A stretch of 64,000 bases of DNA from Desulfitibacter alkalitolerans DSM 16504 (GCF_000620305.1 NZ_KK211103.1:1-64000), one strand, 5' to 3'. Shown: positions 1 through 8,784, numbered from the stretch's first letter. Numbers and translations are program-made. The notes: generated from the letters alone by a model not told the origin.

Positions 1-95
1 CTGGTTGTTGACAAAAGTGTATTTGTGGCTATTTTCCCACAAAATGTATTGGCCTATACAATTAGATTTTAAGTTTATATTATAAAAGCCCTCTC
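1..95. repeat. 95-bp direct repeat, left copy
   Basis: This stretch is identical, in the same orientation, to 2236-2330. The copies flank the transposase gene. Each contains a short hairpin (TTTGTGG/CCACAAA arms) and ends inside the 5' arm of what is a terminator hairpin in the right copy. The repeat begins at base 1, so its true left boundary is not visible. It could be a longer duplicated unit, or a contig end placed in a repeat. Confidence 0.9.
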
Positions 96-122
96 GCTTG
101 TTTGACAGCCCTTAAATAGATA

Positions 123-171
123 CCTCTCCCAAAGTCCTTTCAATCATTGAAGTTGAGAGGATATTTTTTTG
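123..171 (+). terminator. hairpin plus T-run upstream of transposase
   Basis: CCTCTC at 123-128 pairs with GAGAGG at 155-160, with a long loop, followed by a run of seven T. It lies about 110 bp before the transposase start. It could stop read-through transcription from flanking DNA into the transposase gene, a common feature of insertion sequences, but the stem is short. Confidence 0.4.
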
Positions 172-279
172 TTTTTCTTTGCATATATATGTAGCATAAT
201 GTAGCATAGTATAATATAATGGAATCAAATATACAGCATTCAATATTGATATCTGCTACATGAACAGGAGAAAAGTATT

Positions 280-2028
280 ATGTCTTATAGACTTGATATT
301 AGAAATCAAAAAAAGGGAACCTACTTAGTTATTGAAGAAAAGTATAGGGACAAAGAGAAAAAGCAAGCTAGAACCAAGCATCATAAGACTTTAGGATATG
401 TACATGATTTGCAAAAAGAATTTCCTGACCCGATTGCCCACTTCAATGAAGTTGTTGCTCAAATGAATACTGAAAAGAAGGAAAACAAAAAACTTACACT
501 AGAAATTGATTTGAATGAAAAACTTCCGGAAGAATCACATGCTCGATATAATATGGGCTACGCTGTAATCATGAAAATATATCATGAGTTGGAATTAGAC
601 CGGTTTTTCAACAATAAAGCGAGACACGAGGCCTTTAAATATAACACGAATTCAATTATGACACTTTTAACCATAGCTCGTATTTTACATCCTTCATCTA
701 AAAAGAGAGCTTATGAATACAAGGATATGTTCTTTGAACGTTTTGACTTTGAGCTGCATGATATATACCGTGCATTATCATATTTCTCAAAGATAAGTTT
801 GGAATGTCAACAATTCATCAGCGATCAGATTCATGCAAAATTCGGCAGGAACACCACTCTCATGTACTTTGATGTTACAAACTTCCACTTTGAGATTGAT
901 AAACCAGATGATATGCGCAAGTATGGAAAGGAAAAAAACAACCGTCCTGATCCCATTGTGCAGATGGCCTTAGCCATGGATGCAGATGGGATACCTCTGT
1001 ATTACAAGCTGTTTCCCGGCAATACCCACGATACTAAGACCTTTATTCCTGCCTTTAAAGATGTATGTGTAAGATTTGCCCCCGGAAGGGTTATCGCTGT
1101 TGCAGATATGGGTTGTACATCATCCGATAATATTTTTTTCCTCAAAGGAGGTGACAGGGATAAGCGTGTAAATGGTTATGTATTCAGCTTTTCAATCCGC
1201 AAAGGCTCAGAAAAATTTAAGGAATACGTTCTGGATGATGATGGTTACACAGACGAGAACGGCAAGACGTTAAAGAAGGACTTTGACTACAAGGTTAAGT
1301 CACGTATTGAAGTCCGGGAAATCCAGGTGACTATGAAAAATGGCTCTAAAAAAAGTATGCTGATAGACGAAAAACAGGTGGTATATTGGAGTGAAAAATA
1401 TGCAAGAAAGGCACGAGCAGAAAGAGAAGAAACCATAAAAAAGGCACTTGATATCATAGCTAATCCCAAAAATCATAATAAGAGTACAGCTCATGGTGCA
1501 GCAGCATACATTAAAAACATTGCCTTCGATAAAAAGACCGGAGAAATATATGAAAAACCAGGTAAGATGTTGATATACGATGAAGAGAAAGCTGCAGAAG
1601 ACGCTAAATATGACGGATATTACTGCTTAATAACCAGTGAGCTGGAAATGCATCAACAACGTGTAATTGAGATTTATCGAGGATTGTCTGATATTGAAGA
1701 CAATTTTAAGGTTTCTAAAAGCGATTTGGATATTCGACCGGTTCATGTTTCCCGTGAGGACCGGATAAATGCACATGTCCTTACTTGCTTTATTTCCCTA
1801 GTCATTTTGCGCCTTGTTCAAAAGAAAACCAACTACAAGTTTACGCCTGAACAGATTATTAACTGTCTTAATAACATTAGTTGTAGTCTTGAACATACAA
1901 ACCTTTACATATTTGATTATCGTAGTAATATTTCAGATTATATCGGCAAAACTTTTGGTATTGATTTTTCAAACAAAAGACTCCGCCTTAGCGAAATAAA
2001 AAATATTTTGGCAACCTCAAAAAAATAA
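280..2028 (+). CDS. IS1634-family transposase
   Basis: A 582-residue DDE transposase that would catalyse cut-and-paste or copy-out movement of its element. Visible landmarks are the first catalytic Asp in YFDVTNF (residue 198), the second Asp in VADMG (about residue 276) and the YRGLSDIED block with the catalytic Glu near residue 473. This is the Y-(2)-R-(3)-E signature of the IS4/IS1634 group. The length is typical and no frameshift or stop interrupts it, so it may be active. A ribosome binding site (AGGAG) lies about 8 bases before the ATG. It is the only clear mobile gene in the window and is unrelated in function to the ribosomal genes next to it. Confidence 0.93.
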   Translation: MSYRLDIRNQKKGTYLVIEEKYRDKEKKQARTKHHKTLGYVHDLQKEFPDPIAHFNEVVAQMNTEKKENKKLTLEIDLNEKLPEESHARYNMGYAVIMKIYHELELDRFFNNKARHEAFKYNTNSIMTLLTIARILHPSSKKRAYEYKDMFFERFDFELHDIYRALSYFSKISLECQQFISDQIHAKFGRNTTLMYFDVTNFHFEIDKPDDMRKYGKEKNNRPDPIVQMALAMDADGIPLYYKLFPGNTHDTKTFIPAFKDVCVRFAPGRVIAVADMGCTSSDNIFFLKGGDRDKRVNGYVFSFSIRKGSEKFKEYVLDDDGYTDENGKTLKKDFDYKVKSRIEVREIQVTMKNGSKKSMLIDEKQVVYWSEKYARKARAEREETIKKALDIIANPKNHNKSTAHGAAAYIKNIAFDKKTGEIYEKPGKMLIYDEEKAAEDAKYDGYYCLITSELEMHQQRVIEIYRGLSDIEDNFKVSKSDLDIRPVHVSREDRINAHVLTCFISLVILRLVQKKTNYKFTPEQIINCLNNISCSLEHTNLYIFDYRSNISDYIGKTFGIDFSNKRLRLSEIKNILATSKK

Positions 2029-2058
2029 AAATTATGCTATGTTTTTCTGACAAATAAC

Positions 2059-2112
2059 TAAGCCCTCAAACCCTTTCATTGGAAGGGGTCTAAGGGCTTT
2101 ATTTCTTTTTTA
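2059..2112 (+). terminator. terminator of transposase gene
   Basis: AAGCCCT pairs with AGGGCTT, with an inner ACCCTTT/AAGGGGT-type stem, followed by TTATTTCTTTTTT. It sits 30 bp after the transposase stop codon and is a good intrinsic terminator for plus-strand transcription. Confidence 0.75.
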
Positions 2113-2235
2113 CCTGTCAAATAGAGGTTTATAATTATTTGTTGATAGTATTATATTCTATCAAGGCCTTTTCTCCTAAACCTTTTCGGTTAGCTGCATG
2201 AAATTTGAGGTAAGTGGATTGATTTGTTCCGTTAA

Positions 2236-2330
2236 CTGGTTGTTGACAAAAGTGTATTTGTGGCTATTTTCCCACAAAATGTATTGGCCTATACAATTAG
2301 ATTTTAAGTTTATATTATAAAAGCCCTCTC
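2236..2330. repeat. 95-bp direct repeat, right copy
   Basis: Exact copy of bases 1-95 in the same orientation. After base 2330 the two copies diverge. Here the sequence continues into the second arm of a hairpin (AAAGCCCT...AGGGCTTT), whereas after the left copy it continues toward the transposase gene. Confidence 0.9.
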
Positions 2331-2365
2331 CCATTTGGATTTTCTCCATATAAGAAAGGGCTTTT
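2320..2365 (-). terminator. terminator of the 58-aa gene
   Basis: AAAGCCCT and AGGGCTTT form a stem. Read on the minus strand it is followed by TTTTATAAT. It lies about 45 bp downstream of the small minus-strand gene ending at 2411. Its distal arm is part of the 95-bp direct repeat. Confidence 0.6.
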
Positions 2366-2410
2366 ATGGCACATTAATACTCATTGACATGGCAACTGTT
2401 TGAAGACTAA

Positions 2411-2587
2411 TTAAGTTATATATAATCCCCACCAGCCTAACTTCTCACCGCAAATATTGCAGAAAGCATAATCTTCTTCTCTCTTCTTTTCTTCATGTTC
2501 ACATGATTTTTTCATAAGAGCTAATTCAAAACCTAACAATTCAATTTGTTGTTTGATTTCTTCTATCTTAGCTTTCTTTTCTTCCAT
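2411..2587 (-). CDS. small protein with charged helix and CxxC motif
   Basis: A 58-residue protein I do not recognise. The chosen start is the ATG at 2587 because GGAGGTG lies 5-10 bases upstream; an in-frame ATG five codons earlier overlaps that site. Residues 1-40 are rich in Lys and Glu and look like an amphipathic helix or coiled coil. The C-terminal part holds CNICGEK, a CxxC knuckle, plus an upstream Cys-Glu-His that could complete a zinc site. An AT-rich region with a TATAAT-like box lies upstream and a terminator follows, so it is probably a stand-alone gene. Function unknown. Confidence 0.6.
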   Translation of the reverse strand: MEEKKAKIEEIKQQIELLGFELALMKKSCEHEEKKREEDYAFCNICGEKLGWWGLYIT

Positions 2588-2722
2588 TATAAGCACCTCC
2601 ATGTCTGAATATTCTTACCTTTGATTATATTATATAATTAAAATAGGTTTTCTTCTAAACATTTTCGATTAACAGTATAAATCAAACTGTGAACGGTTAA
2701 TTATGTGGGATAATCGGTAAAC

Positions 2723-2752
2723 AAAAAGCCAGATGGGTAATACCCATCTGAC
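2723..2752 (-). terminator. terminator after rpsI
   Basis: CAGATGGGTA and TACCCATCTG form a 10-bp stem with almost no loop. On the minus strand it is followed by GCTTTTTGTTT. It lies about 45 bp after the rpsI stop and marks the end of the long ribosomal transcript. Confidence 0.85.
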
Positions 2753-2797
2753 CAAGCTAGTTCTTCATTATTTAATATATTAATACAATGCAAAGCT

Positions 2798-3190
2798 CTA
2801 TCTTTTAGAGAATTGTGGTGCCTTACGGGCTTTCTTTAAACCATACTTTCTTCTTTCTTTCATTCTTGGGTCACGGGTTAGAAAACCATTTCTCTTTAAA
2901 GGAGGTCTATATCCCTCATCTGCTATTAAAAGGGCTCTAGCTATGCCCATTCTGATAGCTCCTGCCTGTCCAGTTGAGCCTCCACCTTCAACCTTTGCTT
3001 TAACATCGAACCTTCCCAAGGTCTCAGTTACATCGAAGGGCTGTCTAATAATCATTTTTAGAGTTTCTTTATCAAAATAATTATCAATATCTCTACCATT
3101 TACAGTGATTTTTCCGTCTCCCGGTACTAGATATACTCTAGCTACAGAGTTCTTTCTTCTACCTGTTCCGTAAAATTGTACCTGCGCCAT
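2798..3190 (-). CDS. rpsI: 30S ribosomal protein S9
   Basis: S9 of the small subunit, whose C-terminal tail reaches the decoding-site tRNA. The chosen ATG at 3190 gives 130 residues, the usual length, starting [13 protein letters not shown], with AGGAGG just upstream; a longer reading adds nine residues unlike the family. The conserved FDVxxxVxGGGxxGQAGA core and the basic tail ending in FSKR are present. rplM lies 14 bp upstream, the standard rplM-rpsI pair, and a strong terminator follows. Confidence 0.97.
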   Translation of the reverse strand: MAQVQFYGTGRRKNSVARVYLVPGDGKITVNGRDIDNYFDKETLKMIIRQPFDVTETLGRFDVKAKVEGGGSTGQAGAIRMGIARALLIADEGYRPPLKRNGFLTRDPRMKERRKYGLKKARKAPQFSKR

Positions 3191-3204
3191 ATTAGTCCTC
3201 CTTT

Positions 3205-3633
3205 CTATGCTCCCCAAGTTTCTGGCTTTTGAGCTTGGTGTGGATGTTCACTACCTTTATATACTCTAAGCTTTGTTAACATTTGCCTGCCCAGCTTATT
3301 ATGCGGCAGCATTCCCTTAACTGCTTTCAAGATTACTTTATCTGGTGATTTGCTTATAAAAGTTTGATAATCCATGGATTTTATTCCACCTGGATAACCT
3401 GTATGCCAGTAATATCTTTTCTGGGACAGCTTATTACCTGTTAAGTGAATCTTTTCTGCGTTAATTACAATTACGTGATCTCCCACATCCACATGTGGAG
3501 TAAATATTGGTTTATGTTTACCTCTTAGCAATACTGCTATTTCAGAGGCCAGTCTGCCTAAGGTTTTACCATCGGCATCAATTAGATACCATTTTCTAGC
3601 TACTTCATTAGGCTTAGCCATAAAGGTTTTCAT
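3205..3633 (-). CDS. rplM: 50S ribosomal protein L13
   Basis: L13, an early-assembly large-subunit protein, 142 residues as in most bacteria. Recognised from the [18 protein letters not shown] start, the [15 protein letters not shown] core and the [15 protein letters not shown] block. AGGAGGG precedes the ATG by about 7 bases. It is followed closely by rpsI and preceded by truA, the usual Firmicutes order truA-rplM-rpsI. Confidence 0.97.
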   Translation of the reverse strand: MKTFMAKPNEVARKWYLIDADGKTLGRLASEIAVLLRGKHKPIFTPHVDVGDHVIVINAEKIHLTGNKLSQKRYYWHTGYPGGIKSMDYQTFISKSPDKVILKAVKGMLPHNKLGRQMLTKLRVYKGSEHPHQAQKPETWGA

Positions 3634-3719
3634 AATGACCCTCCTTAAACTTATTATTACTTATATATTTACCAGATTAACGGGGCAGGTAATCTGAATA
3701 AATTCTTACCCATGTTATT

Positions 3720-4523
3720 TTAATAAAATAGTGGGGGCATGTCAAGATTTTCTGCTTTACAGAAGAAATTTTCCTTTATATCGTAGTCAACCTTTATCAG
3801 ACATAATCCCCTTGCTGGGGCTGTTGGCCCTGCCAGGGTGCGATCCTGGGCTCTAATTATGCAAGGGATGTCATCTGGCAAAAGCTTGCCGTTGCCAACA
3901 TTTATTAGTGTTCCTGCTATTATTCTAACCATATTATGCAGAAATCCATCTCCGTAAATATCTAAGAAAATAAAATTCTGATGTTGAGATATTTTACATT
4001 CCTTTATATTTCTTATAAAGGTTTTCTTTTCAGTCTTTGACACACAAAAACTGCGAAAATCATGCACACCCTTAAATAGTGAAGCTGCTTCAGACATTTT
4101 TGCAAAATCAAGTTCTTGTTTAATATGAACACTTATTTTATTGAAAAAAACATGAGGAAATTTTCCTGCATAAATATGATATCTATACCATTTACCCTTA
4201 GCATCTTTAATGGAATGAAAGCTATCCCCAGCAGTTTCACCCTTATATACTATAATATCCTCAGGGAGTATTCCATTCAAGGCTTCTGGATACCTGTCAC
4301 AGGGTATGGAGCTGCTGGTTCGAAATGCTGCAACCTGGCCCAGGGCGTTTACACCTGCATCTGTTCTTCCTGCACCAATAACTTGAACTTCTTCACCCGT
4401 TAGAAGCTTTAGCCCCTTTTGCAATTCACCTTGTATTGTTTTTAAATGGGGCTGCCTGGGCTGTATCTGCCACCCGCTGTATTGTTCACCTAAATATGCA
4501 AGGGTAAGTTTAATCGTCTTCAC
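3720..4523 (-). CDS. truA: tRNA pseudouridine(38-40) synthase TruA
   Basis: Isomerises uridines 38, 39 and 40 in the anticodon stem-loop of tRNAs. The 267-residue protein has the catalytic Asp in GRTDAGVNALGQ (around residue 55) and the late FLHNMVRIIAGTL block of the TruA fold. The start is a GTG at 4523 with AGAGGT 8 bases upstream. It lies between ecfT and rplM as in many Firmicutes. An inverted-repeat element separates it from ecfT, so it may be transcribed partly by read-through. Confidence 0.95.
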   Translation of the reverse strand: MKTIKLTLAYLGEQYSGWQIQPRQPHLKTIQGELQKGLKLLTGEEVQVIGAGRTDAGVNALGQVAAFRTSSSIPCDRYPEALNGILPEDIIVYKGETAGDSFHSIKDAKGKWYRYHIYAGKFPHVFFNKISVHIKQELDFAKMSEAASLFKGVHDFRSFCVSKTEKKTFIRNIKECKISQHQNFIFLDIYGDGFLHNMVRIIAGTLINVGNGKLLPDDIPCIIRAQDRTLAGPTAPARGLCLIKVDYDIKENFFCKAENLDMPPLFY

Positions 4524-4572
4524 ATTATTTACCTCTATATATATTATAAGAAAATGTCTTATGCACGAACCC

Positions 4573-4706
4573 TAATTAAATTTTCCAGCAATTGTTGGTC
4601 CATGGAAGCCAAAAAGGCGTGATGATTTGCACTGTTTGAGCGAAGCGAGTTTGCAAAGCATAGGCTTTTTGGCTGGAATGGGCCTTAGAATTGCTAAAAT
4701 TTAATT
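4573..4706. repeat. 134-bp imperfect inverted-repeat element (MITE-like)
   Basis: The outer arms at about 4575-4617 and 4663-4705 are imperfect reverse complements: ATTAAATTTT...AGCAATT against AATTGCTAAAATTTAAT, and AGCCAAAAAGG against GCTTTTTGGCT. The centre (4626-4663) carries a 38-nt segment that recurs with five differences at 7289-7326, in the same orientation. It has no coding capacity and fills the ecfT-truA gap. It looks like a small non-autonomous repeat or a structured intergenic RNA element. Confidence 0.6.
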
Positions 4707-4730
4707 CCAGGTGAGGGAATATGACATTTT

Positions 4731-5528
4731 CTACATATTTCTCAAAACAATTACAACACCAATATAGATTACCAGCACCCCAAAAGCTATTAAATCAACA
4801 GCAGTATATTTTAAAGGATACAGTCTTGTCCTGCCTTCCTCTCCCCTGTAACATCTGGCTTCCATTGCAACTGCCAGATCCTCAGCCCTTTTAAATGAAC
4901 TGATAAATAAGGGAACTAATATGGGAACAAGGTTTTCCAATCGCTCTTTTAAACCTCCTGAATAAAAGTCAACTCCTCTAGAAGATTGAGCTTTAATAAT
5001 TCTTTCAGTCTCCGAAATAAAGGTTGGTATAAATCTAAGGGCAATGCTTACCATAAGTGCCAGCTCACTTGTAGGAACCTTCACTCTCTTTAGAGGAGAC
5101 AATAGGTTCTGTAAGCCATCAGTTAGCCTTAGGGGAGGTGTTGTAGCAGTTAATAATACTGAAACCCCAATTAAAAGGATTAGCCTAAAGGCCATAAATA
5201 CACCCCTGTCCAGGCCTTCTTTTGTAATGCTGATGGGTCCTAGGTAGGCAACTGCATCTCCTGGAGTAAAAAATATATGTATAAAAAATGTAAAGAAAAT
5301 AATTATAAATATTGGTTTTAAACCCTTAAAAATATATCTAACTGACAATCCAGATAAAACTACTAAAATAGTATACACACCTGTAATCCATAGTAAGATT
5401 AAATAGTTATTTATTAAAAATAATGAAATAATAAGTCCTAATCCAAAAATTATTTTAATTCTGGGATCTAATTTATGAACAACTGAGTTACCTGCATAAT
5501 AGTTTCCAATAGAGATACCCTTAATCAT
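4731..5528 (-). CDS. ecfT: ECF transporter transmembrane component EcfT
   Basis: Membrane subunit of a group II energy-coupling-factor transporter. It joins exchangeable substrate-binding S components to the EcfA ATPases for vitamin or metal uptake. The 265-residue protein has the N-terminal YYAGNSVVHKLDPRIKI block, several hydrophobic segments, and cytoplasmic coupling helices with the ARG-like motifs (KAQSSRGVD and EARCYRG). Its ATG overlaps the last codons of ecfA2 by 8 bp and has only a weak ribosome binding site, suggesting translational coupling. No S component is adjacent, as expected for the shared module. Confidence 0.95.
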   Translation of the reverse strand: MIKGISIGNYYAGNSVVHKLDPRIKIIFGLGLIISLFLINNYLILLWITGVYTILVVLSGLSVRYIFKGLKPIFIIIFFTFFIHIFFTPGDAVAYLGPISITKEGLDRGVFMAFRLILLIGVSVLLTATTPPLRLTDGLQNLLSPLKRVKVPTSELALMVSIALRFIPTFISETERIIKAQSSRGVDFYSGGLKERLENLVPILVPLFISSFKRAEDLAVAMEARCYRGEEGRTRLYPLKYTAVDLIAFGVLVIYIGVVIVLRNM

Positions 5529-6393
5529 TTTTATTTTTCTCTTTCTTTTTTTGCCAGATGCTAAATATTTCTTTCTCCAGTTCTTCCCATGTTATAATCT
5601 TAGAAGTCATGCTCCAACCTCGTTTTTTTAATTCCTTTGAAATATAAAAGGGCTCTGTAGAAGACATTCTAATACTGTTTAGGATATCTATCTGGGTAAA
5701 AGCTTCTTGCGGCTTGTGGTCAAGTATAATCTTTCCTTGGTGCATGATTATTACCCTGGTGGCAAATTGGGCAATGTCCTCCAGATCATGGGTAATTTTA
5801 ATAATTGTTCTCCCCGAATGGTTCAGGTCTTTAATTAATTTCAATATTTCATTCTTTCCCCCTGGATCAAGCCCTGCTGTAGGTTCATCCAGGATGAGTA
5901 TTTCCGGTTCTGTTATCAAGGTGCATGCCAGGGCGGCCCTTCTTTTTTGACCACCACTGATTTTCATAGGAGACACATCTTTATATACTTCATATGGCAG
6001 TCCAACATGACCCATAACCTTTTTAAGTCTAGAGTTGATCTCTTCATGTTTTATTCCCAACTTTTTGGGGCCAAAACAGATATCCCTTTCAATGGTTTCT
6101 TCAAATAATTGATCTTCTGGAAATTGAAACAACAGCCCTACCTTTTTTCTGATTTCTTGTAAGCCGTGGCCTTTATAGGCTAGCTGTTGACCGTCTATGA
6201 GCACCCTTCCCTGGGTAGGCTTTAGCAGGCCATTAATATGCTGAATTAAGGTGGATTTACCTGAGCCTGTTGGGCCGGTGATGCAAACATACTCTCCTTG
6301 ATTGATCTCCAGGTTTATATCTTCTATTGCCATTTGTGGAGCATTTGAACTTTGATCATAGGTAAAGCTTACATTTTCAAATCTGATTTGCAT
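5521..6393 (-). CDS. ecfA2: ECF transporter ATPase EcfA2
   Basis: Second ATPase of the shared ECF module, 290 residues. It shows Walker A (GPTGSGKST, near residue 40), Q-loop, signature KISGGQKRR and Walker B ILILDEPTAGLD followed by the switch His in ITHD. The C-terminal extension after about residue 240 is typical of EcfA. The gene overlaps ecfA1 by 25 bp and ecfT by 8 bp, so the three subunits should be made together. Confidence 0.95.
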   Translation of the reverse strand: MQIRFENVSFTYDQSSNAPQMAIEDINLEINQGEYVCITGPTGSGKSTLIQHINGLLKPTQGRVLIDGQQLAYKGHGLQEIRKKVGLLFQFPEDQLFEETIERDICFGPKKLGIKHEEINSRLKKVMGHVGLPYEVYKDVSPMKISGGQKRRAALACTLITEPEILILDEPTAGLDPGGKNEILKLIKDLNHSGRTIIKITHDLEDIAQFATRVIIMHQGKIILDHKPQEAFTQIDILNSIRMSSTEPFYISKELKKRGWSMTSKIITWEELEKEIFSIWQKKKEKNKND

Positions 6394-7193
6394 AGTTCAT
6401 CCACCAATTCATTATAGTTGGTTATACCTCTAGATAAAGGTATTCCTTTATTTGCAAGGGCATTTGCGAGCTCAGTTATTCTGGGAAGCTTGAGACCTAT
6501 TTCCCCCAATTTTTCAACCTCGGAGAATATAACTTTGGGTGTGTCATCCGCAATTACCCTGCCTTCATTCATGACAATAATCCTATTGGCTCTAGCAGCT
6601 TCACCCATATCATGGGTAATATGAATAATTCCTAGAGAATGATGCTTATTAAGTTCCTCTATTGTTTTAAGAATTTCATTTTTACCCTCTTTATCCAGCA
6701 TGCTTGTAGCTTCATCCAAGATGATATACTGTGGCTTCATTGCCAAAACAGCTGCAATGGCCAGCCTTTGTTTTTGCCCACCTGAAAGGTCGGCTGGAGA
6801 TTTGTGCTGGAAGTCCTCTAAGCCTACTATTTTCAAAGTAGTACTGATAATACTCTTTATTTCATCAGTAGGAATACCTAGATTCTCTGGGCCAAAAGCT
6901 ATTTCCTCTTCTGCTGAGGATGCTATTAACTGGTTTTCAGGGTTCTGAAATACCATTCCCACCTTACTCCTTACATTCCACCTGTATTCTCTTGTATCCA
7001 TACCATCTACGTAAATTCTACCTTGGGATGGAAGTAAAAGGGAGTTTATCAGCTTTGCCAGAGTTGATTTCCCAGAGCCGTTTGGGCCAACAATGGCAGC
7101 ATACTCTCCCTGTATAAAATCTAAGGAAACATTATTTATCACAGGTTTTGAATTGGAGGAATAGCTGAAGAATACCCCTTCTAACTTAATCAT
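6369..7193 (-). CDS. ecfA1: ECF transporter ATPase EcfA1
   Basis: First ATPase of the ECF module, 274 residues from the ATG at 7193, which has AGGAGATAAGA directly upstream; a longer reading adds 23 residues with no family support. Walker A (GPNGSGKST), signature DLSGGQKQR, Walker B YIILDEATSMLD and ITHD are all intact. Order rplQ-ecfA1-ecfA2-ecfT-truA is the standard Firmicutes arrangement. A short repeat lies between it and rplQ. Confidence 0.95.
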   Translation of the reverse strand: MIKLEGVFFSYSSNSKPVINNVSLDFIQGEYAAIVGPNGSGKSTLAKLINSLLLPSQGRIYVDGMDTREYRWNVRSKVGMVFQNPENQLIASSAEEEIAFGPENLGIPTDEIKSIISTTLKIVGLEDFQHKSPADLSGGQKQRLAIAAVLAMKPQYIILDEATSMLDKEGKNEILKTIEELNKHHSLGIIHITHDMGEAARANRIIVMNEGRVIADDTPKVIFSEVEKLGEIGLKLPRITELANALANKGIPLSRGITNYNELVDELCKSDLKM

Positions 7194-7288
7194 TCTTATC
7201 TCCTTATAACTTTGTAAGTCTGTCATAATAATTTGTGGAGTTTTGCACCATCTGAAGTGCATTGAGCGAAACTTGTCAACTTACTATG

Positions 7289-7326
7289 TTTGCAGTGTTT
7301 GAGCAAAGCGGGTTTACAAAGAATAG
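7289..7326. repeat. second copy of the core of the 4.6-kb repeat
   Basis: These 38 bases match 4626-4663 at 33 positions in the same orientation, centred on TGTTTGAGC. The long outer inverted arms seen at 4573-4706 are not present here, so this looks like a partial or decayed copy. A shorter similar piece (TGCATTGAGCGAAAC) lies just before it at about 7257-7271. It occupies the ecfA1-rplQ gap. Confidence 0.55.
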
Positions 7327-7423
7327 CACAAAAAAGCCGGACAATGACCGACTGATTTAAGAAAGAAGTTAAAAGTGAGAAGTTAGAAATGGGATAATCC
7401 CACATCCTCCATCTCACTTATTA

Positions 7424-7762
7424 TTATACTAACTCTACTATTACCATTGAAGCTGCATCCCCACGACGAAAACCTTTTTTAATTATGCGGGTGTAGCCTC
7501 CCTGTCGGTCCTTGTATTTTTCTGCCAACTGGGTAAATAGCTTTGTAACTACATCTTCGTCATTCAAAAAAGCTAATGCCTGACGTCTAGCATGTAAATC
7601 GCCACGTTTGCCTAGGGTTATCATTTTTTCGGCTTCTTTAACCAAGACCTTGGCTCTAGCTTCAGTGGTTTCAATTTTTTCTGCTCTTAACAGTGAAGTA
7701 ACAATATTTCTGACAACTGCCTTGCGGTGCTCAGCAGTCATTCCAAGTTTACCACTGGCCAT
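7424..7762 (-). CDS. rplQ: 50S ribosomal protein L17
   Basis: L17, which binds near the polypeptide exit tunnel. The 112 residues are the compact Firmicutes form. The protein has the conserved [19 protein letters not shown] start and ends with the [10 protein letters not shown] tail. AGGAGGG lies 6 bases before the ATG. It closes the alpha operon behind rpoA. Confidence 0.97.
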   Translation of the reverse strand: MASGKLGMTAEHRKAVVRNIVTSLLRAEKIETTEARAKVLVKEAEKMITLGKRGDLHARRQALAFLNDEDVVTKLFTQLAEKYKDRQGGYTRIIKKGFRRGDAASMVIVELV

Positions 7763-7784
7763 TATACAACCCTCCTTTACTCAA

Positions 7785-8732
7785 TCAGTCTTCTGATTTT
7801 CTTAAACCTAAGTTTAATTCTTCCAATTTATTATTTACTTCCTCTAAGGATTTTCTCCCCATATTTCTTACCTTCATCATATCTTCCTGGGTTCTTAGAA
7901 TAAGCTCTTCTACAGTATTAATACCAGCACGTTTTAAGCAGTTATAAGAACGAACTGATAAATCAAGCTCTTCTATAGTCATTTCAAGAACCTTATCTTT
8001 CTTTTCTTCCTCTTTTTCAACCATAGTAACTTCATCGCTAATCTCTTCTGTCAGGCCCATAAACAATTTTAAGTGATCACTAAGAATTCTAGCTGAAGAA
8101 CTAACAGCTTCATCTGGAGCAATGCTTCCATCAGTCCAGATTTCCAATGTTAATTGATCGTAATCAGTTCTATGGCCTACCCGGGTGTTTTCTACCTGGA
8201 AGTTAGCCTTGGTTACTGGAGAAAATATGGAATCAACAGGAATAACCCCAATTATATGCTCTTCCTTTTTATTCTTCTCAGAAGGAACATAACCTCGACC
8301 CTTTTCAATAGTCATTTCCATAAAAAGCCTGCCATTTTTGTCCAAGGTTGCAATATGCATCTCGGGATTTAATATAACTACATCGGCGTCTGCAATAATA
8401 TCTCCTGCAGTTATATCTCCTTCGCCTTCCATTTCTATTCTAATAGTTTTTGGCTCATCACATAGCAGCTTTATACATAGATTCTTTAAATTCAGTATAA
8501 TATCCGTTGTATCTTCAATTACACCTGGTATGGTAGAAAACTCATGCAGTACACCTTCAATTTTTATTGAAGTAACCGCTGCCCCTGGTAGAGAAGAGAG
8601 CAAAATCCTACGTAGTGAATTACCAAGGGTAATACCGTAACCCCTTTCTAAAGGTTCCACCACAAACTTTGCATAGCGATTGTCTTCGCTTTTTTCCACA
8701 ATTTCTATTTTTGGTTTTTCTATTTCTAACAA
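7785..8732 (-). CDS. rpoA: RNA polymerase alpha subunit
   Basis: Scaffold for RNA polymerase assembly. The N-terminal dimerisation domain (about 1-230) includes [18 protein letters not shown]. After a Glu/Lys-rich linker, the C-terminal domain (about 248-315) with [16 protein letters not shown] contacts UP elements and activators. Length is 315 residues, close to the 314 of B. subtilis. The start is a TTG at 8732, supported by AAGGAGGG about 7 bases upstream and by alignment of [10 protein letters not shown] with known RpoA starts. Confidence 0.98.
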   Translation of the reverse strand: MLEIEKPKIEIVEKSEDNRYAKFVVEPLERGYGITLGNSLRRILLSSLPGAAVTSIKIEGVLHEFSTIPGVIEDTTDIILNLKNLCIKLLCDEPKTIRIEMEGEGDITAGDIIADADVVILNPEMHIATLDKNGRLFMEMTIEKGRGYVPSEKNKKEEHIIGVIPVDSIFSPVTKANFQVENTRVGHRTDYDQLTLEIWTDGSIAPDEAVSSSARILSDHLKLFMGLTEEISDEVTMVEKEEEKKDKVLEMTIEELDLSVRSYNCLKRAGINTVEELILRTQEDMMKVRNMGRKSLEEVNNKLEELNLGLRKSED

Positions 8733-8784
8733 AATTGACCCTCCTTCTCACAGCCTGGACACAACAGTCGGTTTGTTTCTTTAC

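Larger units (their letters stand above)
101..2121 (+). mobile_element. IS1634-like (IS4-superfamily) insertion sequence, ends uncertain
   Basis: The body is one full-length DDE transposase gene with its own terminator. The only candidate terminal inverted repeats I see are short: TTTGACAG at 101-108 and its complement CTGTCAAA at 2114-2121. No clear target-site duplication is visible next to them. The 95-bp direct repeats outside are far too long to be a normal IS target duplication. The presence of an IS is well supported by the transposase; the exact ends are tentative. Confidence 0.55.

Noticed and set aside
101-2121. Precise IS ends with target duplication
   Set aside because: Only an 8-bp inverted match (TTTGACAG/CTGTCAAA) was found, with no matching flanking duplication, so the ends are given as tentative only.
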